NCBI RefSeq assembly: GCF_032362555.1
Contig: NC_083517.1
Span: forward strand, 5,104,001-5,168,000
DNA from: Amyelois transitella
Taxonomy: Eukaryota > Arthropoda > Insecta > Lepidoptera > Pyralidae
Direction: 5' to 3'
Length of the DNA stretch: 64,000 nucleotides
The notes beneath the pieces are model-generated. The model did not search any database and was not told where the DNA came from. It saw only the letters and a list, made by a program, of their open reading frames with translations. Position 1 is the stretch's first letter. Each line of letters begins with the position of its first letter. The translations under genes and the position numbers were made by a program. Of this stretch, positions 9,913-34,611 are shown one piece after another.

Positions 9913-11434
9913 TGTGTAAATAATATTTTGTGTGTTTGAACTTATAGTAAAGGTCTATATAAATAGAATTCATCAATGCAGAGTGTCAGACATCGAAAAG
10001 TCATTAAAACAAGCACATGTTATAATTGCTTAATTTTCGTCATGTCTATCAAATGTAATATTTACTTATCTAAAAATAAATATTTAGGGTCAAATGATTT
10101 TACGACAATTTTTCTCCATAATTAAATTTTGATTCAAATTTTAATTCACTTATATTTTGAAGAATATAGTAGGATTTTGTTTAATGACTTCATCAAGGAA
10201 CTAATCAGTTAATATTTTTTTATCATATTTTTAGATTATGTTTATGTAAGTTTTACATTAAATCTACTAGTCAATAGTATAATTTTTTGAACATGGATTC
10301 TTATCTAGCTTACTTCCAATTTTAGCGGTTTATTATTAGAAAAATATGTGAGAGGTCTAAAGGCATGTTTCAGACAGACTATGCTATAAGTACTATAATG
10401 AAATCCTACATATATCTAGCGTATATAGACTTATTGATAAAAAAACAACGTCTTTAATGATAATGTAGTTAGGTTCAATAAAAATAAAAGAATAGACAAT
10501 GATATGTTTAAACGAGTAGCGTTGTACAATAAAAAAAACAATGACCTTTAGATCTCTGAAGAAAAGAGATTTACTAGAACTGACCTGGAGAATGTTTGTC
10601 GCCTAATGTTGTTCATATCTCCGCTAGTCTTAGGTACAGATGTTTTAATTGAATAATTGTAACTGCTATAAAGAAAGGATGATACAATTATTGTTTTATT
10701 TTACTTATATATTTCTTTATTTGTATGCATTCGATCCTGAGTTGAAGTTATGATGTGGATAAACTTGACGACCAAACAAAGTACCTTGATGTACGTAAAA
10801 TATAATATTCTTCATTAATGCTTTTCCTAAAGTGTACAAATGACATACCAACTTTTTGGTTGAATAACAAATAAGATACCTAAGTCAAATTTTTGTAGGC
10901 AGGTATCGATGGTCAGATAAAAAATCTATATCTTTAAAGAATTTAGTATTTATTGTTAACTATTTCTTTAGAATGAATAGATATATGGATTTTGTTCACT
11001 TCACAGCACGTGTAAGTCATATTGAAATCAATGATTGTACGCCAAAACATGTGAAGATCTTGTCTGTATGGCTTGGATATTCACATTTTACGTTGGTATA
11101 ATTTAAACTGATTGATAAAATACCATATTTTTAATTTGCTTGCCATTACAGAGTAAACTTGTATTTTCCTTAAATATAAAGTTTGATTAGTGATAGTCAT
11201 AGTGAAATATTTTTTTGTATTTTTATTCGGTTTTAATGCAGTCTCAAAATTGGAAGAATATTTAAGGGTAAGAGAGAGATTAAAATTAAAATCGGCTATT
11301 AGAGATATTGTTCTTATTGTTTTTTTAGTACAGTTTATTACCTGTGTATATTGTGTGAGATCTACCCGCGCCCCGCAACTGATCTAGTCGCAAACTGTGT
11401 CACTCATCATTAAAAATTTATAAATAATACTTTA
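9913..11434. other. Intergenic AT-rich DNA, nothing recognised
   Basis: No splice-linked coding sequence, RNA gene or named repeat could be recognised. The small open frame at 11190-11387 has no family features. Confidence 0.5.
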
Positions 11435-11783
11435 AAGTCGAAATATTAGTCCAAAACAACATAATGAGTTTTGTTAGATATTGATCCTATAAAATATACA
11501 TTAAGCAAGATAAAGTGATTGTGATTTGTGTGGTAATCAACAAAAGAAATCAACAAACGAAATCATCTTGGATAACAGTGAGTCAGAAATATCACTATAA
11601 TATCTAGCAAGTCGAAATATTAGTCCAAAACAACATAATGAGTTTTGTTAGATATTGATCCTATAAAATATACATAAAGCAAGATAAAGTGATTGTGATT
11701 TGTGTGGTAATCAACAAAAGAAATCAACAAACGAAATCATCTTGGATAAACAGTGAGTCAGAAATATCACTATAATATCTAAC
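11435..11783 (+). repeat. Two tandem 174-175-bp monomers in the LINE 5' region
   Basis: The first copy (11435-11608) and the second (11609-11783) both start AAGTCGAAATATTAGTCC. They differ by about one substitution and one inserted A. Tandem 5' monomers act as promoters in some LINEs; that function is inferred here. Confidence 0.85.
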
Positions 11784-11870
11784 TTACCCTCACGATACGC
11801 ATAAACACTGACATCTTTATCAAAGGACACAATAACAATTACTACACATATTTCGTCAGAAATGACCAGA

Positions 11871-11931
11871 TAGTTGTAGCTCAGTTGGTAACGCGGCCGA
11901 TCTGAAACACAGAGGGTCCTGGTTCAAATCA
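11871..11931 (+). promoter_or_regulatory. tRNA-like segment with Pol III A-box and B-box words
   Basis: TAGCTCAGTTGG (11877-11888) fits the A box of a tRNA gene and GGTTCAAATCA (11921-11931) is a near-fit to the B box, 32 bases later, a tRNA-like spacing. The D and T stems pair poorly, so this is not an intact tRNA gene. It lies 47 bases before the ORF1 start codon. It may be a tRNA-derived promoter piece in the LINE 5' UTR, or a SINE or tRNA fragment at the insertion site. Confidence 0.5.
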
Positions 11932-11977
11932 CGCCGAGGGCAAATCGAGTTTTGTTCTACACATTTTATCAATCACA

Positions 11978-13030
11978 ATGAATTTTTTTCAAAATGTTAC
12001 GATGAGACGTCCACGTTCTCAATCAACTTCGGAAATAAATACAGAAGACAGTAGTTCGTCAAATAATACGCTAGATGGCACTGCTAGTAGCTTACCAAAT
12101 ACTTCCGTTGAAGAAAACAACGAGATTTGTGAATTAATAATTAAAATTGACAAACTAACAGCAGAGTTAGAAACAACTAATAAAATAGTAAGCAATTTAT
12201 CACAAGAAAATAATACACTTAAAACACAAGTACAGGAACTAAAACAACAACTTCAAAGTACAATTGACAGCAACAGCAAATCTAATAGTAATAAAATTGA
12301 CGAGTCAAGTTCAACGAAAACAAAAAAGAAAGATAGTAAAGTTAAAAGAAATAATAACACAGTACATTCATCGCTCAATGAACCGAATACTTCACAAACA
12401 AAAGCACATCTGTCAAGCAAACCAAAGACAAAAGACACACGCAGAAAAAAAATGTGCCTTATTAGTGGTAACAAAACATATAAAATGTTGAATTATATGC
12501 AACATTTTTTGTCTAATGAATATGAGACATTACACTATTTAAAACCAAAATGCGACATTATAGCGATGTTAGACGGTATTGACGATAAATTAAAAAACTA
12601 TACAATGGATGACTTTTGTGTAATATTCGTTGGACCAAATGACTTTCTACTTACGAAGAACTACTTTGATCTGGTTGAACGAATTAGAGGAATACTGCAG
12701 ACACAAAATCACACAAACATAATCATATGCCTCCCAACATTTAAGTGTAATACCCATTCAGATATGTTTAACTGGAGGATTGAAAATTTTAATAATCTGT
12801 TGTACATGGATGTCAAAACTTTTGAATATGCATATATACTTGACTCTAATCTACCATTAACTTATGATTTCGACATGTTCGACAGCAAACATGGTATTCT
12901 AAATAATTGGGGCATGAAGAATATATTTATGTTTCTGAATGATACTTTATCTGAAATAACACAAACGAATGCATCAAACATACAAGAAAGTGGAAACTCT
13001 TCTACATCAACGCAGTTTTTTCGATTATAA
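11978..13030 (+). CDS. LINE ORF1 protein with coiled coil and degenerate esterase-like domain
   Basis: The protein has 350 residues. Residues 1-45 are Ser/Thr/Asn-rich. Residues about 50-95 look like a coiled coil, which would support multimerisation. Residues 100-158 are basic and low in complexity. From about 160 on, the order of motifs resembles an SGNH-type esterase of the kind found in ORF1 of CR1-like LINEs: a degenerate block I (LISGNKTYKM, 161-170), a GPND block III (219-222) and a DSKH block V (302-305). The block I Ser expected in a GDS context seems lost, because the sequence reads SGNK. ORF1 proteins bind the element RNA. Fold assignment is by eye only. The frame overlaps ORF2 by 62 bases. 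Confidence 0.7.
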   Translation: MNFFQNVTMRRPRSQSTSEINTEDSSSSNNTLDGTASSLPNTSVEENNEICELIIKIDKLTAELETTNKIVSNLSQENNTLKTQVQELKQQLQSTIDSNSKSNSNKIDESSSTKTKKKDSKVKRNNNTVHSSLNEPNTSQTKAHLSSKPKTKDTRRKKMCLISGNKTYKMLNYMQHFLSNEYETLHYLKPKCDIIAMLDGIDDKLKNYTMDDFCVIFVGPNDFLLTKNYFDLVERIRGILQTQNHTNIIICLPTFKCNTHSDMFNWRIENFNNLLYMDVKTFEYAYILDSNLPLTYDFDMFDSKHGILNNWGMKNIFMFLNDTLSEITQTNASNIQESGNSSTSTQFFRL

Positions 13031-15899
13031 GCATGCTAGTGACATTAAAAACCAAAACATAAACATATTACATCAGAATATTGCAGGATTAATCAGCAAG
13101 TCAAATCAACTTACAATACACTTAGATAATTTAATGCAAACTGAAAATACTCCAATAGACGTGATTTGTATAACGGAACACTTCATCCTGTCCGGAGAGG
13201 AAGATCTTCTTGATCTCCCAAACTACCGATTGGCGGCTTATTTCTCCAGGAAAAGCAACAAAAGAGGCGGAGCGTGTATATTGACAAGAATTGGTATCCC
13301 TTTTCGTGAATTAGGGGATATACCTAAACACTCTGTTCCAGGAGTAATAGAATGCTGTGGAATTGAACTAGTTTCTCGTGAATGTGTTGTTATATGTGTA
13401 TACAGGTCCTCAGTTTCAAAAAACTATTCTCTATTTTATGAAAAACTGGAACTAATATTGATTTCTGTTTGTAAAAAAGCTTCTAAAAACATTATCTTGT
13501 GTGGTGATTTTAATATAGATATTCTTAAAAAAACTAGTTTAGCAATTGAATTTGAGATTTTTTTATTAAGTTTCAATTTAAAACTACAACTCAGACAAGT
13601 AACTAGAACTGTTAGCAAAACCTGCATTGACAACTTCGCTCATAATTTTAAACGTGGTTGTAAATCAAAAGTTATTGAACTTGCTCTTTCTGACCACACA
13701 GCTCAAATTATAACACTTCCAATAAAAAATAAACAATTTGTAGACTCTTGGAAAACTAAACAACGTGTTTTATCAATTGAAAATATGACGAAGTTTAAAT
13801 TACATTTGCAAAGTTTATCCTTTTCTGAAATATATAATACTGAAGATCCAAATAGAGCATATAATTATTTTTTTGAATATTTTTCCCTTTTATACGATTT
13901 ATGTTTCCCATACAAAATTATAAGAAATAAATCTAATAAAAAAATAAACTGGATATCTAAGGGAATAAAGCTGTGTAGCAAAAAACAACGTACACTCTTG
14001 TGGAAAAGTCGCCATTCACCAACTAAACGCAACAAGAACCACTTTAAAGAGTACAGTAAAAAATATAAGCAAATAATAAAACTAACCCAAAGAGCACAGA
14101 ATGCTCATTATATTAAATCATCTGAAAATAAAATGAAAGCTACATGGCAAGTTATAAATGGATCTAAAAAAACATCTAGAGACCACATTTCCAAAATATT
14201 AGATAATAGTAATGAAATAACTGATCCAAAAGAAATAGCGGAAACTTTCAATAACTACTTCACTGATATTGTAAAGACACATCCAAAGACGAACACCTTA
14301 GCTAATATTAACTTCAATCCAAACACCCTCTTCATGCCACCAGTATTGACGCAAGATGTCATTACTATAATTAAATCTTTAAAAAATACTAATAGTGTTG
14401 GCCATGATGGAATATCTACAAAAGTAGTTAAATATGTAGCAGATGTACTAGCTCCACATTTCGCTCATATTATGAACCTTAGCATATCTAGTGGTGTATA
14501 CCCTGATCAATTAAAAATAAACATAATTAAACCTTTATTTAAAAAAGGAAACAAAGAAGACGTCTCATGTTTTAGACCTTTAGCTTTACCCTCTGTTTTT
14601 AGCAAGATAATTGAGAAATATCTACATGAACATATATATAACTTCCTGGAAAAGTATAAAATTTTATGTGAAGAGCAGAAAGGATTTAGAAAAAATAAAA
14701 ACATAAACATGGCAATATATGATTTTCTCAATAAAATACTAAATAGTATAAATGACAGAGCACCTATCTCGACCCTATTTACTGACATGACAAAAGCGTT
14801 TGATCATGTAAATCATGAAAAGCTTCTTAATAAACTTGACGCATATGGCATAAGAGGAAATGTTTTAAATTTATTAAAATCATATCTTACTAACAGAATA
14901 CAATTTACAGAAATAACAAACATAGACCCTAAAACTAATAATGAATTAAAATATCGATCTACAAATAGAGTAGTTAAACATGGCGTGCCTCAGGGAAGTG
15001 TGCTGGGTCCATTACTGTTTATCATATATATAAACGACCTCCCAAAAGTGACCAAACAATCTATGATTTTATTTGCAGATGATAGCACAATAGTAATAAA
15101 ACCTGACATTCTAAGTAATTATGAAAATGAAATAAATTTGACATTAAAAAATATAATTAATTGGTTTGAGAATAATAATCTAACAATAAATTTGACAAAA
15201 ACAAATATAATGCATTTTTATAATAAAAAGTTACCAAATATAGATATTCACTATCAAGATAGTGATATAGATACTGTAGACCAAACCAAATTTTTAGGAT
15301 TACAAATTGACAACAAACTCTCATGGAAACCTCATTCAGAAGAGTTATGCAAGAAATTAAACAAATCTGCTTTTTCTTTATACAATTTACGTAAAATTGT
15401 AAATTGCAACACAGTAATGACGGCCTATCACGGTATTGTAGCGCCTATATTACGTTACGGTATAATATTCTGGGGAAATACTACTGAAAGAGAGGTCATA
15501 TTTAAGGCTCAAAAAAAATGCGTACGTGCCATATGTGGACTTAAAACTAGAGAAAGCTGTGTTGAACACTTTAAAACCTTAAAAATACTTACATTACCTT
15601 CTATATATATCTATGAAATGGCCATTTTTGTAAAAAGTAACCCAAAATTGTTTCCGAGGTTGTCAGATACAAGCAGGCGGAATAGATTGCGAAAACAATA
15701 TTTCTACAATGTTTTGACAATTAAATGTAATTTAGCACAGGTTCGCAAAAGTGTAGTTGGAATAGCTGCTAAAATCTATAATAAATTGCCAAATTATTAT
15801 AAAATGTTAGATTTAAAAAAGTTTAAACAAAAATTGTATACATTCCTTGCTGACAAATGTTACTATTGTATTAATGACTTTTTAAATGATACATTTTAA
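12969..15899 (+). CDS. LINE ORF2: APE-type endonuclease and reverse transcriptase
   Basis: The frame has 976 codons and is shifted by one base relative to ORF1. Residues about 30-250 carry AP endonuclease motifs: HQNIAG (N37), CITEHF (E70), VYRSS (Y145), GDFNID (D180, N182) and SDH (D242, H243). The reverse transcriptase spans roughly 450-790. It contains RPLALPSVFSKIIEK, FTDMTKAFD (D606), HGVPQGSVLGPLLF and FADD (702-705). All catalytic acidic residues are present. The C-terminal third continues the usual LINE thumb and connection region and ends with a short 3' UTR. The protein would nick target DNA and reverse-transcribe its own RNA. The first ATG may not be the true start; translation could be coupled to ORF1. 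Confidence 0.87.
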   Translation: MHQTYKKVETLLHQRSFFDYKHASDIKNQNINILHQNIAGLISKSNQLTIHLDNLMQTENTPIDVICITEHFILSGEEDLLDLPNYRLAAYFSRKSNKRGGACILTRIGIPFRELGDIPKHSVPGVIECCGIELVSRECVVICVYRSSVSKNYSLFYEKLELILISVCKKASKNIILCGDFNIDILKKTSLAIEFEIFLLSFNLKLQLRQVTRTVSKTCIDNFAHNFKRGCKSKVIELALSDHTAQIITLPIKNKQFVDSWKTKQRVLSIENMTKFKLHLQSLSFSEIYNTEDPNRAYNYFFEYFSLLYDLCFPYKIIRNKSNKKINWISKGIKLCSKKQRTLLWKSRHSPTKRNKNHFKEYSKKYKQIIKLTQRAQNAHYIKSSENKMKATWQVINGSKKTSRDHISKILDNSNEITDPKEIAETFNNYFTDIVKTHPKTNTLANINFNPNTLFMPPVLTQDVITIIKSLKNTNSVGHDGISTKVVKYVADVLAPHFAHIMNLSISSGVYPDQLKINIIKPLFKKGNKEDVSCFRPLALPSVFSKIIEKYLHEHIYNFLEKYKILCEEQKGFRKNKNINMAIYDFLNKILNSINDRAPISTLFTDMTKAFDHVNHEKLLNKLDAYGIRGNVLNLLKSYLTNRIQFTEITNIDPKTNNELKYRSTNRVVKHGVPQGSVLGPLLFIIYINDLPKVTKQSMILFADDSTIVIKPDILSNYENEINLTLKNIINWFENNNLTINLTKTNIMHFYNKKLPNIDIHYQDSDIDTVDQTKFLGLQIDNKLSWKPHSEELCKKLNKSAFSLYNLRKIVNCNTVMTAYHGIVAPILRYGIIFWGNTTEREVIFKAQKKCVRAICGLKTRESCVEHFKTLKILTLPSIYIYEMAIFVKSNPKLFPRLSDTSRRNRLRKQYFYNVLTIKCNLAQVRKSVVGIAAKIYNKLPNYYKMLDLKKFKQKLYTFLADKCYYCINDFLNDTF

Positions 15900-16179
15900 T
15901 AGAATTGACATGTGTAAAAATATATTTTAGTTTGACTTTTTTAAAATTTTGATTAATGTAATGAATTATTATATTATATTTGTATGCTGTATTGCAACGG
16001 CAAAACATGGTGTTTCAAATTTTATTTAACATCAATTTTATGTACCCATGTTTTACAAATAAACGATTTCTTTTCTTTCTTTTCTTTTCTTTTATCTTCA
16101 TCTTGTTTATTTGTAAATTGGTTCTATAAATTAAATGAAAAATACAATCACAGTATTAGTTAATATCATGATGATAATA

Positions 16180-17381
16180 TTAGGTCCTTATCTACATATA
16201 AAATTGGCGTTTTCTTGTACTTGCCACTTTAATCACAAATTTCTCCGCTTTGGTTAGGAATTTCAAATTCAAATTTATACAGGTATTTACTACTATAATT
16301 ATGTATTTGTGTTTCGTTAGCCGTCATTCATTTGTTTTGTTTTTCTTCTGACTTTTCTGTTTGCGTCACTCAGTTTACAAAATGGAAAACTTGAAATATT
16401 GCGTTATTTACGAGTACGAGTTCCACCGTGGCACCAGTGCTGCGGAAATGTCTCGAAGTGTAAAGAATGTGTATGGTGGTCGTGTCGCAAAAGAAAACAC
16501 ATTGCGTTTTGGGTTCCAACGTTTTCGTTCTGGAAATTTCATTTGCAGAACGGCCGGAGACCCTAGTTGATAATGAAGAACTTAAGGCTATTGTGGAAGA
16601 GTAACCATTGCAATCCGAGTAAGCTTCAGGCTTTGGTGTTAGCGATAAAACTATTTTAATCCCCATGAAGGAAATTGGGACAATTAAGAAACTTGGGAAA
16701 AGAAACCTCACGAATTGAGTGAAGCTAACCGGCAAACGCGTATCGACTGCTGCATTCCATTACTTAACCGGCACAATAATGAAGGGTTTTTTTTTATCAA
16801 ATCATTACCTATAATGAAAAGTTGAGTGATTCTCTTCGATAATCAGAAACGCTCATAGCAATGGCTGGACTCTGGCCAGCCTGCAGCCCCTGCCTGTCCC
16901 AAGCTAAAATTGACCCAAAAAAGTTAATTGTGAGCGTTTGGCGGTGCGCCGGTGTCGTCCATTACAGTTTTCTCAAATCTGGTCAGATAATTACGACAGA
17001 CTGCTATTCAACAATTGCAAACTGTGATGGAAAAGCTAGCTGCTAAACAACCGGGGCCGATCAATCGCTCCAAGCTACTGCTGCTTCACAACAACGCTAG
17101 ACCAGACACTGCTACTGTACTACTGCACTGCTGACAGACGGCTTCCGAATTAGAGAAGCCTCAATTGGAATGACTAAGGCATCCACCGTATCTACTCCCT
17201 GGACCATGCTCCAATAGATTACCATTTTTTTCGAAATTTGGAAAGTCTAAACCGCCTTCAAAGATTTTATAGATTCCCGTCCGAAAGGTTCTTACTTTGA
17301 TTAAATAAATATACTTATTTTAAAATACTCGACTTTTGGTTTCTCCTATACTAAACGCCAATTTCATATGTAAGAACCTAA
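16180..17381 (+). mobile_element. Inactive mariner transposon, TA-flanked
   Basis: Left end (16180 onward) TTAGGTCCTTA...AAATTGGCGTTT and right end (reverse complement from 17381) TTAGGTTCTTACATATGAAA...TTGGCGTTT are matching terminal repeats. A TA dinucleotide flanks each side (16178-16179, 17382-17383). The 1.2-kb length is a little short of the usual 1.3 kb. The left repeat has a small insertion. Confidence 0.85.
16382..17290 (+). pseudogene. Broken mariner transposase
   Basis: The first part reads as the N-terminal helix-turn-helix region of a mariner transposase (EFHRGTSAAEM, LRFGFQRFRSG) up to about 16545. The frame then shifts: the RPETLVDNEELKAIVEE block is in another frame and meets a stop. 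Later pieces (HYSFLKSGQ near 16960, LLLHNNARPDTA near 17080, HPPYLLPG near 17185) lie in further frames. The decay by frameshifts and stops is clear. It is listed as it stands; no restored reading is given. Confidence 0.8.
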
Positions 17382-17788
17382 TATTACATTTTGATGTATT
17401 TCCTTTAATTTATTTACAATAAATAATTTTTAATAGTAGCTGTATTTTGTTTAAAAGTTTTCAAAGGAAAATAAAATTATGACTGTATCTAATAAAATGA
17501 TTACTTTAAAATGAAATCAGTACCTAATTGTCTCTCGACCCCTGTGTTTCCCGCATGTATGTTATTTCTCCAAATAAAGTGTTTAAGCAATTCATATTGT
17601 ATTTTTTATGTTCCGTATTGAAACACGTTATTATCACCATCCTTAACGAATATAGTAGTAACAGATAGTATGCCTCCCGCGGGACTTGGCACGACTGAAC
17701 AGAGGTATTGCCGAAAGACGAAATGAACGTAAAACGGCTTTTGCTAAGTTAATGTAAAGATTTAGGTGATATCTTTCAGTTTGGTATC

Positions 17789-17852
17789 CTCTTTTCTATT
17801 CTTTTATTTTACAAATATATTAATATTTGTAAAATAAAAGAATAGAAAAGAG
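17789..17852. repeat. 64-bp near-perfect palindrome
   Basis: Two 30-base arms (17789-17818 and 17823-17852) are exact reverse complements around a 4-base loop. The DNA is AT-rich and begins CTCTTTTCTATTC. Confidence 0.9.
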
Positions 17853-18004
17853 TTATCAAGTCAAGTTAAATAAGTAAGTAAATAACAAGTAAATCAAGTT
17901 AAATTTATTTAAATTTCAATTTAAAATTTTAAGGCTGTTGGCTCTGACTACCATGCGTATAGACGTGATTATACGTATGTATGTAATATTAGTATTATGT
18001 ATTA

Positions 18005-18250
18005 GTACCGTATGGTTCCACGGCACTTAAGAAAAGGACCACTCTATCTCTTTCCCAAGTACCTATGTTGTAAAAGGCGCTAAGGGATGGTCTAAAAAAC
18101 TTGAGATTCTTTTAAGCGATGGGTTAGCGACCTGTCACGATTTGAATCTCGATTCCATCGTTAAGCCATATAGCTGAACGTGGCCTTTTAGTCTTTGGGG
18201 TAGGATGTTAGCTGTCTACCCCGTGGGGGATATAGACGCGTACATGTATA
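18005..18250 (+). repeat. Family A SINE-like repeat, near full length
   Basis: The order is TACCGTATGGTTCC, AAAAGGCGCTAAGGGATGG, GACCTGTCACGATTTGAATC, AAGCCATATAGCTGAACGTG, and CTACCCCGTGGGGGATATAG. It is the same series as the copy at 22049-22304 and is diverged from it. It lies upstream of the uridine phosphorylase gene. Confidence 0.75.
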
Positions 18251-18943
18251 AGTACCTATGTTATATTAATGCGACAGTGAGCCTTTTATTGTCCTTTCAC
18301 ACACATCTCCGGATTTGAATGATGATGTAGGTATATCACATCGGAGTTACCATATCTGGAGGGTTTTTAAACACTTGTTTTGTTTAGCTCATGAACCTTT
18401 TAAATTTTTGATACAAATCTGAAGCTATTAGTAAAATACCTACATATAAGCTGATGCAACTTTTGAATGGAAATTTGAAATGTATAGTTCTTAAATAGGT
18501 ACTTTATAGATACTTGTGTATCAATCTGTAAGTTTAAGCTAAAATTGATTAGTAAAGTCGTGAGCGGAATCTATCGTTGTCTCATAATTTTTTATCACAA
18601 TAGCTTTCATTTTTCATTTCAATTCACTAGGGTAAATCATTAGGGGGCGCTGATCGCAGACAGGCGAAGAGAGAATAATTTTGTTCGATGATATTTTTAG
18701 GCACCGGTTATTTCATATATTGTAAGGAGTATTCTTTACTGGCCCTGGGTCTCCGGCCCTGTGTGAACGAGCCCTGTGCTTGCGTCTTCTGCGCAGGCTC
18801 GTGCCTTGTAATGGGTGGAAAATGTACCTCTGTTGACAGCGAGCAGTCGCCCCGCGCCCTCATTGCCCACCCATCGATCCGTACACCTAACAACGAAATA
18901 TCGGTCAACGTGGTTCTTTTATCAGTGAAGTGCCTCTACAATA
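18251..18943 (+). promoter_or_regulatory. Probable promoter and 5' UTR region of uridine phosphorylase
   Basis: This stretch precedes the first coding exon. It contains a locally GC-rich block (about 18740-18900), unlike its AT-rich surroundings, as often seen near insect promoters. No TATA box or initiator could be assigned with confidence. Confidence 0.3.
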
Positions 18944-32099
<13,156 letters not shown>

Positions 32100-32357
32100 G
32101 TCAACTTTACTTGTTAGTGGTCACGCGGAATAGTGTGTCCTATTAATTTTAATATTTAACTACTAATTTATAAGAATGCGGCGAATGATATATTGAACTG
32201 TACCTATGTATAAGGTATAGCCATGATTGCTTTTTGCTTGCACGTCTTTCAGTTTGAGATCCAGTATACTCACTCAGTGAATCAGGTTTCCTATGTTTGT
32301 CAAATATCCAATTCCAGTTACTATTAAATATGACATATTGACTACACTTAGGTATGC

Positions 32358-32363
32358 AATAAA
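32358..32363 (+). terminator. Poly(A) signal for uridine phosphorylase
   Basis: AATAAA is 259 bases downstream of the stop codon, the first such signal after it that I noticed. Confidence 0.45.
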
Positions 32364-33386
32364 TTACTGCCACGTTTGAAGAAGTTAATGTTTAAGTGAT
32401 GCGATGTTAAGACATTTTGAAATTTAACGTAAACACGTGTTTTGAGACCAATTGTAGTTAAATGTTTTAGTGATATTTTGTTAGTGTTGCACTCAAAAGC
32501 GTTACGGTTGTGTGTAAGTTCTTGACATATCTCCAGCTTGTTACTGTTATTGTTCACGAGAAGAGCGGAAAAATATAAATAGACAGTTCTATTATGCGTT
32601 TGATTACGCCAAACAATTTCCTCACCAGTATCAATTATTCAGTTTCTCTCATATCCATCTAAATTTTTTCGTCTTCTTAAAATATTCTCCGCAAACGAAA
32701 TTTTAATTTTAATTAAAACGATTATTTCGAAAGAAAGAACTATTTGCATACCACAAGTAGGCCTATCAATTTACAGTGCTATACACCTTACAACGACGAT
32801 GTGGTTAGTTACGAAATCACAATCGAAAATGTCAAATACTTCAGCTAATAAAGTTATTTGTCACATATGTAGTGTAATATTTTTAAGTTTATTACACTGA
32901 CTTAAAATCTTCGATGTAGTTTAATTATGAGTATGTACTCCTATTAGTCATTCACTTTCCAGTTCATGGTTTGATCTAAACGGAAATAAGTACTTACATA
33001 TTGATAACATATCAGAATTCTTTACACTTACACTTTCATATAAACATAATGATCCAATGAGAGGCATTTTAATGTGTATAAGTATGACATCCCACACTTA
33101 AATATAAAATTCATTGTTCACAATTTTTTAGTTATGCATTACTTGTTCAATATTTATAATATTATATATTATATGGAATATTCCACATTTGCATCTTATT
33201 TCAATAGGAAATTTTATGCTTGAGTAACAGAACGTGATGTATACAAACGAGATTCAACTTATTGAGTTAAAATACTTTTGTTGAATCATTATTATAGGCG
33301 AGGGTTATGCATGTATGGGTCTTGTTATGATCTTTGATAATACCTACTACTTCATCTACTTGCAATTTTTGAAGCTTATTTGAATC

Positions 33387-33417
<31 letters not shown>

Positions 33418-34611
33418 TATAAGGAAACTGATTAATCTATGTAAAATAGTTAGTCCTTACTCACTTCTATATCTCTAAGCATATCTTATATAATTAAAAA
33501 AAAATGTTTGTCATATAAAAATAAACCAATGAAAGACAGATAATTGACGAAAAAGCTCTTAAATATATTAAATTATTTTTTAACTCTTTTCAGTAGCATA
33601 ATTTAATAAATAAATCTATTTGAAATCGTATGATGTATCTAACATTGTAGGTAAGTACATAACATTTTAGCGGCCTAAAGTTTTAACGCATTGTATTAAA
33701 ATTCTTGTTAAAGAATAATCAATAATGTGAAAGCGTTGTTTATACATAGCGTTGGCGATCGATTGTTCTATATTACGAGTCACTTCAACTTTTTTGGCAT
33801 GAGAATTGGCAATGCTGTTATTGAATTAATCAAAGATTTATAATCTGTGCATTAGTTAAATTAGTAAATAATGAAAGCTATCAGTGTTACAAGTTGATAA
33901 TATTTATAAGGCATATAGTTTTAAGACGGTGGAAACGCCTGTTATATTCAATAAGAGTGCTTCCACGGGTGTTAGACGTTAGTCTTTGCACTATAAGTGT
34001 CTCAAAGTGTTTCGTGTTGGATTTAATTGTTATAGCAGCACCTTCCATTTTACGCGTGACTGTCATTGGTATATTTGTGTATATTTATATTTGTGGCAAC
34101 AATTTAAAAAAAAATATTAAGCATTTATTTAGTTAATTGATAGTTTTTATTTAGTTTATTTTTGAAGTTTATTAAAAAATATATTTATAAAAGACATAAA
34201 ACATTTTTTTCATGGTTATTATTCTGTTTAAAATTATAACCACCGCAAAGAGAACTACCATAATAATATGTCATTGTATGTTTTCAGTTTAGCCTTATTT
34301 ATTTATGTAATTGTATTGTGGTATTTCGTGGTATATTATTAAAAATTATACATTTCTTACGTTACTATGAAAGCATTTGTTAAACTAGCCAGGTGTTTTA
34401 GAGGAGCGTTGATGTCTTGTAAACTGTAAACTTAGGACAAGTACAAAACTACTTCTATGATGTTGCGTAGCTGCTACATTGCTGTATAGAAATTAAATTG
34501 ATGGCCATTGGTATTGTTCAGGCCATGTTCAATAAGGTGGAGTTACTGATTGTAAGATGATAAATTTGAGACATTGTGTTCTGTTAAATTATGTTTTTGT
34601 GAAATTTCAGT
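32364..34611. other. Intergenic AT-rich DNA
   Basis: Apart from the microsatellite and a possible SINE head near 33748-33775 (GCGTTGGCGATCGATTG), nothing coding or regulatory is recognised. Confidence 0.5.
33387..33420. repeat. AT dinucleotide microsatellite
   Basis: Twelve AT units (33387-33410) followed by ACATATATAT. Confidence 0.9.

Larger units (their letters stand above)
11435..16095 (+). mobile_element. Apparently full-length Jockey/CR1-group LINE
   Basis: In order: two tandem copies of a 174-175-bp sequence, a tRNA-like segment, ORF1 (11978-13030), ORF2 (12969-15899), a short 3' UTR and a tail of TTTTC-type repeats (about 16067-16094). Both ORFs are open over their whole lengths, so the insertion is probably recent. 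The assignment to the Jockey/CR1/L2 side of the LINE tree rests on the endonuclease plus reverse transcriptase layout, the FADD motif and an ORF1 that resembles the esterase-type ORF1 of CR1-like elements. The exact clade is uncertain. The 5' boundary is taken as the start of the first monomer. Confidence 0.8.

Noticed and set aside
11871-11945. A functional tRNA gene
   Set aside because: A and B box words are present but the acceptor, D and T stems do not pair, so it is called a tRNA-like segment only.
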